Of a stretch of 64,000 bases of DNA, positions 1-13,700 are shown in pieces; the stretch's first letter is position 1; each line of letters begins with the position of its first letter. The stretch is from Symsagittifera roscoffensis. Taxonomy: Eukaryota; Xenacoelomorpha; Acoela; Convolutidae. The stretch spans positions 11,516,517-11,580,516 of the forward strand of contig NC_087066.1 of NCBI RefSeq assembly GCF_963678635.1. The letters run 5' to 3'. Below the pieces are notes generated by a model that ran no database searches, had not been told where the DNA came from, and saw only the letters and a list, made by a program, of their open reading frames with translations. A program made the position numbers and the translations under genes.

Positions 1-1202
1 CGAATATATAAATCGCATTACACTTTCAGCATCATCAATAAAACATTCACAGCGCATGAATTAGTCCGGAGCAGGGCAAAATTGGCAATTATCAAACCCC
101 AGAGTTTAAAACAAAGAATACAGAGAAAAAATATTATAATTTTGAACTCATGAAGTCGATATCTTCAATGAAGTATAAAAACGGTATGTGAAAATTATTA
201 TTTGGATCGACAAAAGGTGACTGGGTAAAAAAATCAACCCCAAGCAAAACTATTCTGCATTTCTTCAAAAGCCACACCAAAAATTTGACTCAAACCACTC
301 TGGAACGAGTTATGAGCCGGCGGACTACATTGCAGCTTAAGAATTAATATCACGAGGTTTATCGCGCAACAACTGTCCTTTCATAATTAGCCTAAATTAA
401 GCCTAAAAAGGTAAAATTTCAAACCGGTTTTTCTCGACACTGGGACAATTTTTTGAAATGTAGCTCAAATCACACCTGAAAGTATTTAATATGATAAAAC
501 GCTCGACCTTTTCAAATGATTGCTTTTGGCACCTGATTTTAGGCGGAAAACAAAACAGAGAAAAAAAACTGAAACACCCGAAGCGAAAGTTCAACCCCGC
601 TTTCAGTGGTCGGAACAACAGCAGATCACTGAGACCTATCAACCTACAACTGTGACAAACTTACAATTCCACACATTCTTGATTAATAAATTTCAGTGAG
701 CAATGAATGTGCTAAATACTGGATATAACTTATTAGTGCATACAAACTGTGCAATGAAATATGCAAATTTCATTGGAAATGAACTCATAAAAACACACCA
801 GCCATGCTTGAGCAATTATGTCCAACGCTGCGCATGCAGCTAGCTTATCCGCATTCAAGTTCAAAAATAAGAGCACACTTTTTAAAATAGAGCAAAATCC
901 ACGGCCGCGAGAGGGCTTTGAACAGGGTGAAGTCACATTTGTACCACCGTTCATTGATACCAAAATGAAAAATCGATCCCACAGGCCCCAAAGTTATTCA
1001 ATTTTCAATTCGAAGTCTTTCAGGTCAATTTTTTTACCATGATTAATCAAAATAAGTGTCTATTGTACAAGCAGCGTAAATCCAAACCTGACAAGCATCA
1101 AAAAGGGACCGCCGCAGTCGGTCACCATGTTGGCAAACAGGGGCTACTTCAATGACAGAAGAACCGGATAAATTACAACCAATCAATGGGAACGTCCTTT
1201 AA
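1..1202. repeat. Large tandem duplication, copy 1
   Basis: This block matches 1267-2921 almost base for base at both ends: both copies begin near a TATATAAATC string and end near AATCAATGG.AACGTCCTTT. It probably starts to the left of the window. It lacks about 440 bp that copy 2 carries. In this copy CAACTGTC runs directly into CTTTCATAATTAG, while in copy 2 those strings are far apart. The shared GTC at the breakpoint suggests a deletion in copy 1, or its ancestor, through microhomology. Short open frames in both copies are not recognisable proteins. About 65 bp of unrelated sequence separates the copies. Confidence 0.85.
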
Positions 1203-1266
1203 ATTACAACGACGGATTCGAGTGCCTCAATTCAACTTGGAAAGATATAGTAGAGCGGGATAATTC

Positions 1267-2921
1267 GCCACGGATATATAAATCACATAACACTTTCAGC
1301 ATCATTAATAAAATAATCACAGAGCGCATGAATTAGTTCGGAGCAGGGCAAAATTGGCATTTATCAAACCCCAGAGCTTGAAACAAAGAATACAGAGAAA
1401 ATATATTATAATTTTGAACTCATGAAGTCGATATCTTCAATGAAGTAGAAAAACGGTTGGCGAAAATTATTTTTTGGATCGAAAAATGTGACTGGGTAAA
1501 AAAATCAACCCCAAGCAAAAATATTCTTTATTTCTTCATTAGCCACACCAAAAATTTGACTCAAACTACTCTGGAACGAGTTATGAGCCGGCGGACTACA
1601 TTGCAGCTTATGAATTAAAAACACGAAGTTTATCGCGCAACAACTGTCTCATAATGGCAAATTGAACATTTTCGAGCTCCAATAACTTGAAACAAAACTT
1701 GGCATGGGCAATTTACGGGATTGACCTCAAATCCTCAAAAATAAATAGGGACAACCAATTGCTGTGCAAGTATCACATGATGTTCAGACCATAATCTTCA
1801 AAAATTTACTTTTTTTCCCACTTATTGTCGTTTTTTTTGGGCGAGGTGCAATAAAAGGATCTGAACGAAAGCCTATAACTTAGGAATATTCGACAGTCAG
1901 AGCAAAATAGGCATATTGCACAGTTTTCATCTAAAAGAATGAAATATATTTTAAAAAAACGCGAAAATATTTTTTGCCGATTTCAACTTTTTATGTTTTC
2001 TTTTATCAACATGACAGTATAAAAGCAAAGAAACTAAAACATCTGGATTAAAGGAAAGTTTCCAGGGCTTGAATAAAAATTTTAAGGCTGGTCCTTTCAT
2101 AATTAGCCTAAATTAAGCCTAAAAAGGTAAAATTTCAAACCGGTTTTTCTCGACACTGGGACAACTTTTTGAAATGTCGCTCAAATCACACCTGAAAAGT
2201 AATTAATATGATAAAACGCTCGACCTTTTCAAATGATTGCTTTTGGTACCTGATTTTAGGCGGAAAACAAAAAAGAGAAAAAAAAACTGAAACACCCGAA
2301 GCGAAAGTTCAACCCCGCTTTCAATGGTCGGAACAACAACAGATCACTGAGACCTATCAACCTACAACAGTGACAAACTTAAAACTCCACACATTCTTGA
2401 TTAATAAACTTCAGTGAGCAATGAATGTGCTAATTATTGGATATAAATTATTAGTGCATACAAACTGTGCAATGAAATGTGCAAATTTAATTGGAAATGA
2501 ACACACCAGCGATGCTTGAGCAATTATGTCCAACGCTGCCCATGCAGCAAACTTATCCGCATTCAAGTCATTCAAGTTCCAAAATAAGAGCAAACTTTTT
2601 AAAATAAGAGGAACATCCACGGCCGCGAGAGGGCTTTGAACAGGGTGAAGTCACATTTGTACCACCGCTCATTGATACCAGAATGAGAAATCGGTCCCAC
2701 AAGCCCCAAAAATATTCAATTTTCAATTCGAAGTCTTTCAGGTCAATTTTTTATACCATGATTAATCAGACTAAGTGTCTGTTGTACAAACAGTGTAAAT
2801 CCAAACCGCCCAAGCATCAAAAAAGGGACCGCCGCAGTCGGTGACTATGTTGGCAAACAGGGGCTACTTCAATGACAGAAGAACCGGATAAATTACAACC
2901 AATCAATGGTAACGTCCTTTA
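1267..2921. repeat. Large tandem duplication, copy 2
   Basis: This is the second and longer copy of the block at 1-1202. Divergence is scattered substitutions and small indels, so the duplication is not recent. The extra internal segment, roughly 1650-2090, includes most of a GTTCCG-type non-autonomous element, so copy 2 probably keeps the ancestral arrangement. Confidence 0.85.
1754..2341 (+). mobile_element. GTTCCG element (non-autonomous), diverged copy
   Basis: The left end shows the family signature: TTGCTGTGCAAGTATCACAT followed by GATGTTCAGACCA. The right end is AATGGTCGGAACAACA. The interior carries the family blocks for a 'TTTTTCTCGACACTGGGACAA'-like string and a 'GGCGGAAAACAAAA'-like string. 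Length is about 590 bp, close to the copies at 14366-14945 and 45458-46013. No coding capacity is seen. Confidence 0.65.
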
Positions 2922-5602
2922 AACGGTTCAAAACGGACTACGTTTCTCGCTAACCTCTTTTGATTTTTTGATTGCAGAACTTGATTGGATCTCACTATTT
3001 TCTCGCATTCGGTCCTTCGGGCGGGATCCCCTCCAGTAAAATTTTCTTAGGCAAATTTGATATCAATTGAATTGGGGTAATTTAATTTAATAGTCAACTA
3101 CTAAAATTTAGCATCGGTATGTAAGAAAATTTTGAAAGCAATTTTTTTTAAACAATTTTGTCGCATTTTTCTCTGTCGGTTTTATGCGATCCTGAAAAAA
3201 AGGTTCGCGATCTAGGAACCTCGAACTCATTTGTCAAACATGATTCAATTTGAATCAATTTTCTATCTTACGATAAACCATTTTTATTTATTGAAAATGA
3301 ACAAAAGCACGCATTTACCTTGAATGAAATAAACAACACAAATCAAAACATCGGTTAACTCAATGCCGACTGAACGGATGATTTCAATAGAGCAAGATAA
3401 CAATAAGCACACCTTGCCTGTAATGTTTCCATCGTTAGATTAACACTCATACTTATTAACAAAAGAACTATTTTGAAGAAAGAGAAAAATAACCTTTACC
3501 TTTTACCCATTAACTGCCATAGGATACTTTTTCTCAATACGCTTCGCTTATGTTTAAATTAAGATTCAGTACGAAGACACAGCCGAAGGCTTAGATGTGA
3601 TAATTATGTGCGATCTGATTTAACATACTCTAACCGATTTCAATCAAAAACTAATTATCTCGGTACGCTACAAACGATGCCCCGACAACTAGGAACAACG
3701 GAAAACTAGGAACCTAAGTGAAATTGAAAAAACAAAATGGCGAACACAAGAAGAAAAACATTGCGCGTGAATTAGTATTTGCCTCTTAACTGTTTGACCT
3801 AATCAAACAAAACAGTTTGGGCTTAAAACAGATCCCAATTCGGAGCTTTTTAGTTGTGTTACTAGGTACATTAAGTTACGACTAACATAAGAGTAGTTCA
3901 GCTCCTTACGGAGATCTGCTATTGTGTCCCTAATAATTAGATTCTTTTTGATTTTTTTTTTGGACTGGGTAAGTTTGATAACCTTCAAAACTCAAGCAAC
4001 GATCACGCATCACGATGAGTCTCAAACCTTGGAAATCTTAAACGATTAAAATTGACTAAATGACATATTTTGAAATTATAAAACATCAAAAATCAGCAAT
4101 TAAAACAACAAACTTCATTGAAAAACCTTTCACAGCAAACCAAAAATAGACGCGGGAAAAACGTGCTCCAAAACCTAACAGCATTTGCTCTCACCTTTTC
4201 TATTTCTCTAGTGACTCAATTAGATTGATGTGGAAAAAGGTCCGTCTTGCTGTTTGAAATGGAACTACGTTCATCAGTTGTTCTTTTACCAGAAGTAGTG
4301 ATAAATAGGAGCTGGGCCATACACCGAGCGAGATGATGATTTTACTGCTATGGACTATTCACCAGTAGTACTTTCAGTTGAATGTTGCAGGTAACTACTA
4401 AAACATATGTCTTAATAAAATCAAGCACAGTTCAACTCGGTTGGTTCAATCGTAACATTTGGCTAGCTGAGCAAATTTAACTTGTCACTAATAGTAAATA
4501 TCGTCTTCTTTCCTAATCTTAACCAGTTTATAAACCAATAGATTTATGAGAGAAACGATGTTGCGCATGTATGTGCTCGATCACGATCGCGCGCCATTTT
4601 TTTTAATCTTCAATTAAAGTTTGCCCGGGTTCACGAATATGACAGTTTTTATTTTCGAACCGAATTAAATTTCTATCAACTCAGAAGACTTCTATAAATT
4701 TTTGTATTTTACGCTTAAATGCTTTTAATTATAGGCCCAAAATGACTCGGATTTCCAAAATGAGTCGGATTTCCAAAATGAGACAGTCGTGCTGCGCATA
4801 TGTTTCGTCAAGATTTTTGAAATGCGAAAACTGTTTGTTGGCGCTAACAACTCCACCTATTGTGATAAATGGGTCAACCAAAACAAAAAACAGAGAAATG
4901 GCTCTGTCAATAGAGCTTCACAAAAAAATTATTAAGATGGATACGATTTTTAACGTCAAATTCTTTTTGCCAAATAATGGTCAAAACTCAAGCATTCTTC
5001 ACTTGTTTTCACTGGTCCAAACACTAGCAATATTAAAAATGGAAGTAATAAACCAGATATAAATCTTCCATAAATCAATTAAGGTGAACATGATCAGGTC
5101 GAATAAAGTTTCATTTTAAAAACCTCTTTTAAAAATTGACAAAAAAACATAGCCGACAAACAATTGTAGAAATGTGAAAAAAAACTCATGGAAAACGACT
5201 AAAAAATTTTCTATTTTTGAAATAAAAATTTAAAAAATAAATCAGCTTAAAGCTCTTTCAATGTTACAGTTTTTGATGATTCAAGTTTTTTGCTCAACCT
5301 AATCTAATGCGAGAAAACTGAAACAATGGATAATCTATCAAATTGCTTGTAGAACTTGAATATCAAATCATATTTTAGGCACATAGCCTGGTGCTGAGGC
5401 GTTACCCTTTAAGATTGTCAGATTGTGTAATCAATCCCTTGCTATGCCAATTATAGCGAGAGGACGAGCTCTGACGTGACCTCATTCTCAGGTCTACCTG
5501 GTCAATTTAGGTTGCAATAGTGGCACCAGGTGAAAGTTCTACACGACCTTGAGTGGCAAAAGAGCTTCGCTAAACAACATAGAAGTCAGGAAAGTAGCGA
5601 AT
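2922..5602. other. Gene-free stretch
   Basis: I see no supportable gene here. An open frame at 4742-5062 starts with an 18-bp tandem duplication (ATGACTCGGATTTCCAAA, then a near copy) and has no recognisable domain. A minus-strand segment near 3870-3935 encodes a short peptide similar to one near 20740-20800 (see findings). A frame after a TTGATTGCAG string near 2979 runs about 30 codons before a stop and is not identifiable. Confidence 0.5.
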
Positions 5603-5973
5603 CACACAGAAGCAAAGCTTCGGTTCGCACACACTAGCGAGAACATGACAAAAAGCAGTTCTATAACGTGCAATAAGAAAAATCAGAAATAAACCCCAAA
5701 TTAGTGGAAAAAAACGACTACGTCTAAGATTCAAACCTTTGAAATAGAGTCTCACAAACTAAGAGTCTCACAAACTAACCACTCAGCCATGGATGCTTAA
5801 AAGGCACCAAACTAAAGCCATATGTAACGCAGAGAACAGACGCTATACAATTTCCAATGCTACAGGGAAATTTCCGAATAAGGGAACACATTTCAATGAA
5901 TACTTTTATTTGCGAGTTAGGTTGGGAAAAAAAGAAGATCGTAATAATATACTAAGCTGATCGCTAGTGTAAA
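5603..5973 (-). mobile_element. SINE-A, tRNA-derived repeat, copy 1
   Basis: Read on the minus strand this is a SINE-like unit. An A-box-like TGGCTGAGTGGTTAG and a B-box-like GGTTTGAATCT flank a tRNA-like segment (about 5715-5790). A shared body ending in the terminal hairpin region near CACACAGAAGC follows. The tRNA-like part holds a small internal duplication of GTGAGACTCTTAGTTT. Four other copies in the window have the same order of blocks, including the string ACACTAGCGAGAACA and ATTTGCGAGTTAGGTT. The best tRNA resemblance is to a serine- or leucine-like D arm, which is inference. Confidence 0.75.
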
Positions 5974-8900
5974 TATGAACAGACTATAATTAGACAGGCT
6001 GGACGGACAACTTTTCATGGGTCTTCTACGAATTACCGAAGCCACAATGTAGAAACAGAGCTTCCAATCAAGATAGCGTGTAACTCACCTCCGAGGCTTC
6101 AGACAGATTAATTAAAGTTAAAACTGTTTATATAAAAACATAAGAAAAACTTAATGCGAAATAAATGAAACAAAAACAAAGAAAAGAATGCCAACTAAAA
6201 AAAGACGCGATCATTCAACATGGCCAAATCTGCAACGTGAGCATCTAAAATGGCCAAATCTGTAAAACTACTTTTTGAACTCATAAAAAACCCTAAAATG
6301 GCCGATAGCATATAACTGCACTTTCCATATTTAAATATTTCATAGAAGAAGTCCAAGAATTCATAAAAAACCCTCTTGTTTAAATAGTTCTTTCTTTTCA
6401 ATAGTCCGTACTTATATCATTTGCTGACATCATTAGATAAATCCAGCATATTGCTGCCATCATATTCTTAGTTTAATTGTTAAATAATTAAATTAAAAAA
6501 TCCAGCGTAATCAATATCAAAACATTAGACTTTACTTTTAGTTTAATTGTTAGATAAATGAGAACTTTTGAAATACAATATTTAAAATTAGGATGGATGC
6601 TACATCTGAATCTGCTGGTCGTAGCCTGACTTCACCCCACCAATGCGTCGACAACTTCAAAATTTGATTTTTTTTTGAAAATTTACACTTTTCAAAAGTG
6701 TTGAAAAATCATGAAAAGACACATATCTCTAAAACTACGATGATTTGAGCGGTCAAACTTGGATCACCCTATGATAAGGTTTAGAATTATAAGTTTCGTA
6801 GAGCTTTCTTAAATCAAGTTTTCTGAAATATTGAGAAAAAACGTCGTCTCATAAAATAAAATGATTTCAGCAGTCCCATTCGAACGAAAGATTTGCAACT
6901 ACTGAGACTACTCTGGGAGCACCCAGATATAGGGTTAAGAAATTTAAAATTTTTAAAGCATTTATATGTCAGTTTTGAAAACATTGTGTTTGCAAACCAT
7001 AGGGCAAATAAGGAAGTAAATTCAAAGTTTTTGCGCTATTGCTGAAGCAATTTCATTAGAAATATGGAACGAAGTTATCATGTTGGCTCTCATTCGAAAA
7101 AAAACACCAATTTAAATTCTATTCAGTCCAATAAACTTTCAAAAACTAATTTTTGCAGTGTTGCTACAACAATTTCGACAAAACAAACTTGATAACTTTA
7201 TCAGCCAATAACAACTGTAAAACAGAAGGCAATCAAACTAAAAACTTTCGTAGAAAGCTATTCACAGAAACTAAACAACTAACACACTTGCTTCGCACCA
7301 CTTGCGATGCAAAAAAGCCGAAAATCAAAAGATAAGGAGTCTCAAATGAAAATAGAAAAACTTTTTTAAAATGTGTCTAAGAAATCAAAGGCTAAAAGTG
7401 AAGATTTTTTTTGCAATTGTTATAAAAATCAATTACCTGCAGCATAAAAAGGATTCGGATTATATGAATTCCATTCATTTCTCTCGCATAACCAATAGAT
7501 AGAACCGATACGAAAAAAGAATATTAGTCAGAACACCGAGATCCAAAAGTTCCTAAATGTACTGAGACACTTAGGTAAACAAAATAAACCCAAACAACGT
7601 AAATATCCTACAGGACCAATTAAGCATAAAAAAACCTTTCCGCTATTTTCTATTATTTATACTAAAAATGAAAAAAAAATCAAAGAAAAAAATTTAAATC
7701 AATTTCTGCAAGAAAGAATATGCAGAAAATCCGAAAAACTTTTAAAGCTTATAAAACTAACCCAAGTAAAACAAACTTATCGAATAAGAAGTAGGTACGC
7801 AATGTTATGAGAGCTGGATCACAAAAAAAGATGACATTAAAACAGAGAAACGCCTGAATCTCGTGCGACACTCGCCACATCTTTTTAGAAAAAATTGTCA
7901 AGTCAAAATTGCTAACAAATTTTATAAATTTATGATTTTTGTTTTCCAAAAAACTTCGACATTAAAACAATACGCTATGCCATCTTACTAAAATCGAATT
8001 AATGAAAATTGCTCAACGCTTAAACACAGCCAAAAAATTAGAAATAAATTTAATTACACGCACTTATAGATCTAAAAAAAATCAAAAACCATGCATCTGA
8101 AAAAATTGAAAATTAGAGCATTTTTTTTCTAATTAGAAAAATAACTTCTCACCGAGAGTTTAAGCTTGAATAAACACCAGGAAACCATGGAATCAGTTTA
8201 CTCACTGAAAAACCAGAAAAAAAACATCTACCAAAAACAATAACAGAAATAGAACACCCGGCAACTACGCCGACAAAAATTGGGATGAAATCGATAAGGC
8301 CGACAAAAATCAATATGTATCTGAAAATCTTCAAAGATTTAGACTCACTATCATTTCAATGGCTCTAGACCAACTGTTCAACCATAGCTGTTAAACTATA
8401 ATTGTTAAACGTGGGTAGATTTGGGTAGAAATTGAGACCTTGAAATTGCAGATCCGATACTGTGACAAAAGTTATTTACGAAAAAAAAGACCAAAACCCG
8501 AAAAGGTAAAAACCAAATTGAAAACGGATACAGAAAGCCTTGCACCCTGCAAGAAGGGCAATAAAAGCTTAGACAAAAGATAAACAGAACAATAAACGCT
8601 TTATATTGCTTTATAAAAAAATTTCATTTCCGATGATCATTTGACATTTTTATACAGCACGTTCACCATGTTCAAAATGAACACGAAATTAAAGCAATTT
8701 CTAACTGGAAAAAGAAATCTAAACCTAAGAATAAGTGATTTCTAACACCTCATCCCTTAAAATTAAAATCAGATACAGTTTGGCGCCGAATACTCCTTCA
8801 CATTTTAGAGTTTGATTACCTTTAAATAGTAGATGGTCACGCATTTCTATCAGGATCAGGTACTTCCTGTCTACAAAGAAGCTACTTTGACGTCAAACAT

Positions 8901-9811
8901 CTTTCTCACCTCGCTATGTGTTTACATTTAAAAAACGCGCAAATCAACCATGACTCGTATAACCTTTGCAGTTCACAGGAAATGACATCAGAAAGAAACA
9001 CTAAAACAACTATTTTCAACATGACTTTCAACTGTTTCTTTCCCAAGCAAACAAAGAAATTGGCAAAAAAATAAAACATGGAGGGAAAGCCCAAAACTAA
9101 CGCGTCAAAATAACGCGCCAAATGGAAAATGAATATTATAGCGGAGTGAATATTGAAAAAAAGCACTGGTTGTCGATAAATAGTTCTTAGGAGTAACCTT
9201 TAAGCAACTAGAATTGAGAAAAAACTCTTAGAACATGGTTGGCATTAAATCATGACCGACCCTTTCAACTTCATAAGTATTTTTAATTCGTGTAATTTTT
9301 TTTCAAAACTGCAATTTTTAACTTTTGATCCACTTTCACGAAATACAATTTTTGTTGTTTTTTATTGTAAAATTAATCGTAACAACAATTTAGTTGAGGT
9401 ATTTTTGCGATTCCGCACATCAAAGTGAAAAATTCTACTGCACTCTAACGAAACACATACCAGAAAAAATATAGAAAACGACAATGCGAGTAGAGATCTT
9501 TTAATATATTTCATTGCAATTTTTCAAAAACATTAGAAAACAAGCTATGTTCACAAGCAGTCACTAAGTTCATCAAATCTTCATTAAAAATTAACTAATC
9601 AGCAGAATGATCTCCCTAATTGTACAAGGCTAGATTGTTCACTTGAGCCATCATCGACAATAAATTCAAGTTATTTTCATATTCTATTAAGTTGCTACCA
9701 GTGTTTTATAAAGGTGATGTGATAAACGTCATTTTATTCAGAAAAAAAATCTCTTACGATATAGAATTATGGGAGAAATCAGTTTCATAGGATGAATTAT
9801 ACAGAAATACC
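5974..9811. other. Gene-free stretch with SINE-B debris
   Basis: I see no supportable gene. A CTTCGCACCACTTGCGATGC string near 7291 is a fragment of the SINE-B terminal region. The sequence is otherwise A/T-rich, with homopolymer runs and short chance frames only. Confidence 0.5.
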
Positions 9812-10722
9812 AAGCTGAGCTTCGCACCACTTGAAATACAGAGAGCCAGCATATCGTATAAAAATTGACTAAACGCCAAAAAACAAAACACCCAAAAATT
9901 TCAAATGTTTGTACCAAATGAAACTCATTTTGATAAAAACTTGCGGCAGAAAATAACAGCCAGTATTCAACTAGCTTGAAAAACGTGGAATTGCCCTACA
10001 CATCGTGCTACAAGATATTGAAAAGAAAAAAAACACAGCTTAAAAAAATGAAGTTCCAAAGCAGCCTTAAAACAATTGGAAATCATTCACCGAGTAGCAA
10101 CAAAGGCGACAAACTTTTGGTCCTAACCTATTGAGCCGAAAACAAAACTAATCTCATAAACAAAATTTCCTGAAGTTTTTACGACTCATCCATACTGAAA
10201 TACACAATCCCATACTAATACAACATTTTGCCCCCAAAATTACGCAAAATATAGTGACTAAGCCGAAAAACAAACGGTTTAAAAATTTGAAAAATTAAAA
10301 ACAAAAAATTACGCAAAATTAGAATCCGTAAGTTTACAAATTACGGAACTTTCAGTTAGAGTAAAAACACTGTTAAAATTGGAACAAAACCCGTACTTTA
10401 AACAGTCAGTCAAAAAACCGTGAAAGATAAAAAACGGCGTTAAAAAACAGAAGATGAAGCGACAGAAACTAGGACGAAAACCACGAACCCGAAAACAAAA
10501 TTGTGACATTTTTAAAAAAATAAATACAACCTGAAACAATATTTACCCAATTACTACTTAAATGATGGTATATTTACTTGAACTTCAAGAATTTGAGCAT
10601 ATCAGAAGAGATATTTACCATCCCTACTAAAATGACCATTCTGTGCACAAGTTAATTACGGGAAAAATGTCTACTACCCGATTGCAATACACTTGGTTAT
10701 CGCAATGGTAAAGATTATACGA
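9812..10722 (-). mobile_element. SINE-B-like repeat
   Basis: The left edge has AAGCTGAGCTTCGCACCACTT, the terminal hairpin block of the family. The right edge has TTACGGGAAAAATGTCT and the CACTTGGTTATCGCAATG relic of the CACTTGCTCTCGCAAGTG block. Internal blocks such as AAATGAAACTCATTT also occur near 48715-48730. The tRNA-like part is too diverged to define. The ends are approximate. Confidence 0.55.
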
Positions 10723-13700
10723 AACCAATAATTGACTATTCTTTCTTGTGAGCTAAGGGTTTTTTCATTGAGTACTGCAGGGTTGATCGAATTTAAGTGA
10801 TATCACAAGTATCATATACAATCATCAGTTCTTTTGTAAGAAAAAAATTAAGAACAAAGATTTAGGTGGCAAACAGTATATAAAGGCAATCTTTTACTTA
10901 AAAAAATTAGTAGGTTATAAAGTTTTCACGTTTATAAAGTATATACAAAACTCTTTTTGAAAAGTTTACTTGGTCGACGTGCAGAGAGATATCAATCACA
11001 AACTAACAACAGAGTAAAAAAACTATCTGAAAATCCTTAACCCATTGTTGCAGTTAAGGAATAATTTAACCTCAAGCTATACGATAATACGTTTTCATAC
11101 GAAAACCAGAATAAACGATTTAACGTTATTAGCCGATTATATCTTAATAAGTTATACAATTTGTTCATTATAAGTCAACACACTATTTAGTGGCAGGTCA
11201 AAGAGAACAATGATCTAAGAACAGAACAAGCCCGAGAGCAGAACAAACAAAATGAAAATCTGATTGGTCATTACAATTTTAACTCGCAACTGTAAATTAG
11301 ACTGAAAACTTAGCTTATTTCGCCGGCACTAAATGCTTACATTCTCTGTGCCAAGAGAAAATTCATATTTTGGTAAGAGAAAATTGAGTCAATATTTTCT
11401 TGACCATTCCTTTGCAACCATAGGTCCATGCCCATACGTCCCGGGTATGGGACTAGATATGAAATGTTTTTTTATAAAACTAGCATTAATGGCAAACACT
11501 TAATGGCGGCATAAAATAGTCCGATATTTTTATGTTATTTAATTCATTCTGCTCTTGGACTCCTCCACGCTGGTTGCTCTTCGGTAAAATTGAAAACAGA
11601 AGTCTTCAACCAGAGAATTGCAGGACAGCAAACAGACTTAAATCAGTGATAACTAATTTGCAATACAAATATAGGTACTCCGTTTAAAAGTATGGGCCAG
11701 CCGTTTTTGATGAGTCCGTTCCCATTCAAGAAGCTCATTTAGAAGTATGGTCCCACTAAACCACTTGAAACTTACGTGATGAACTTCAAAAGGATGTTAA
11801 AAAAATGAAAAAATCTTCGTTATATTTTTGAAGTTTCTCGAAACCATACTTCTAAATGATGTTTCCGACGGGACCATACTTCTAAACGAGAACTCAAACT
11901 GATTTTTGCACTCACCTTACTTGAAGTTCTGACAATAAACGATACGCATTTCAGAACGAAAACTGGCGCTAATTATTTGAATGAAAAGTGCCAGACCAAC
12001 AGGCCGGTAAAACGTCCCAATTTACCAAACTGGCTTTTCACTTAACGAAAGTGTTAGTCATTATAAATTAAACATCTAAGCATTTTCAAAACTAGTAACC
12101 TTTAATTTTAACTTTTTTAAATTTGACTTTTGTATCCAATTAAGAAGCCTAATCGGTTATTTTGTCTGTTTTTGATTTAACTTGATGACTAGATGCTTGT
12201 CGGCCTGATGCACTGAACCAAATTAAAAAGTTAAAGAAATCATTAAACTGTTGAACAACTCTAACTAACCGGATGTTTATAAATTGTTCAGGTGTTAACT
12301 TTTTTAAGCCACAGTTCTAAGAGCAACTGAAAATACTCGGAGAGCATTGAAATATTCTAAAGTTATTGAAACTAAGTTTAGCTTATTACGAGTTTTTTTT
12401 TTAAATAGCAAACGTTCTCCAATATTGAATGGAAATATTGAATTTAAAATTTTCAATATTTGGTCTAATCAAACAAACTTGAAGGTCGGAAGAGTAAAGT
12501 CAAATTCTGCTCAAATATTTATGTAGGTTTGGCCCAGTAGTTCTAGTTTGTCCTAGATTCGAAGGTGTGTTTGCCATTTGTATCTGAGGACAGATCAATA
12601 TTAATCATTATTATCATAAGACTTTAACCCTACTAAAAGTCAAACTTATCGAAGAAAACAAACCAAACTAACCTCAAGAGCTGCTATTTACGGATATACG
12701 GTAATGTTGTTTAAAATCTACAAGCTTCTAACTTACCGGATTTTTGATATGAGTTGGAAAAATAACGCGAACACAAATGAAGTTGCAAAAGGTCAGATTA
12801 AGAAAGGGTCCAAATTTGAAATAAATTGAATCTTGCGGTCATTTGGTCAAGCGAAAGAAGTGAGCATTTATGCAATCCAAGTAGCGGTAAAATGTCAACT
12901 AATGTTATTCTACCTATACTGGCGACAGCAAAGGAGAGTGGTATAATAAGTTGTGAGAGCTTAAGAATTGACTAGAGAACCATACAGTTGACCACAAATT
13001 ACTTTAAGCATATCAATAAATGCTTTTCAGTCCAACAACCGGCTTGTATTTTTCTCCTCAGCGGTGCAAACTCCAACCAATACAGAAGATTGCTGAGTTT
13101 TGACCTTTCAGAGCTGGAGCACATTTAGAGATCATTTTACTGCAAATCGAATTCTACAGACGCATGTGGTGGCATATTACGTAATATACCAGTATATACT
13201 GCTCATATACAACATACATTATACCATCCGAACACATTAAGACTTACCATTCTACCTTGTAATACCATAATACCAACGAACTGCAGTTGTCACTATCGCT
13301 TTTGGTCGAAACAGAAAAAAGCATACACAATTAACTAGTGGTTAACAATCTTCATACTTTCAGAATATTTGTATAATTTTCTATACTGCGCGTAGCTGTA
13401 AAGGTCGATGTACATACAAGATTGAAAAAAAGGAAAAATACCCAAAGAACTATGAAGTAAAAACGTGTTTCCGTTCGTATTAGATTTTTCTCCTCTAGTA
13501 CAGGTCGACTTTGGGCCTTCAAAGCAAATGCAAATATTAACAGGATATTTACATAGATAGAAGCATCTACGTATTTCTTGTATGATGTATCATGTGTGGT
13601 CTTTTATCCTTTACCTCTATAAGCTTAACATATTTATACCACTTCGTTCCTCTTCGCGCTGTTTATTCAAATTAAATGTGGCGATTCGTTTGTATGTATT

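Noticed and set aside
733-963. Minus-strand frame conserved between the two tandem copies (also 2411-2620)
   Set aside because: The similarity is explained by the duplication itself; an indel changes the frame in copy 2 and no known protein is evident.
4742-5062. 106-codon plus-strand open frame as a gene
   Set aside because: It begins with an 18-bp tandem duplication, has no domain, no splice signals and no similarity that I recognise; the length is within chance for this region.
11706-11740. Hammerhead ribozyme (TTGATGAGTCCG string)
   Set aside because: The string looks like the hammerhead core, but the paired GGAC-GAAAC part does not follow and no flanking stems form.
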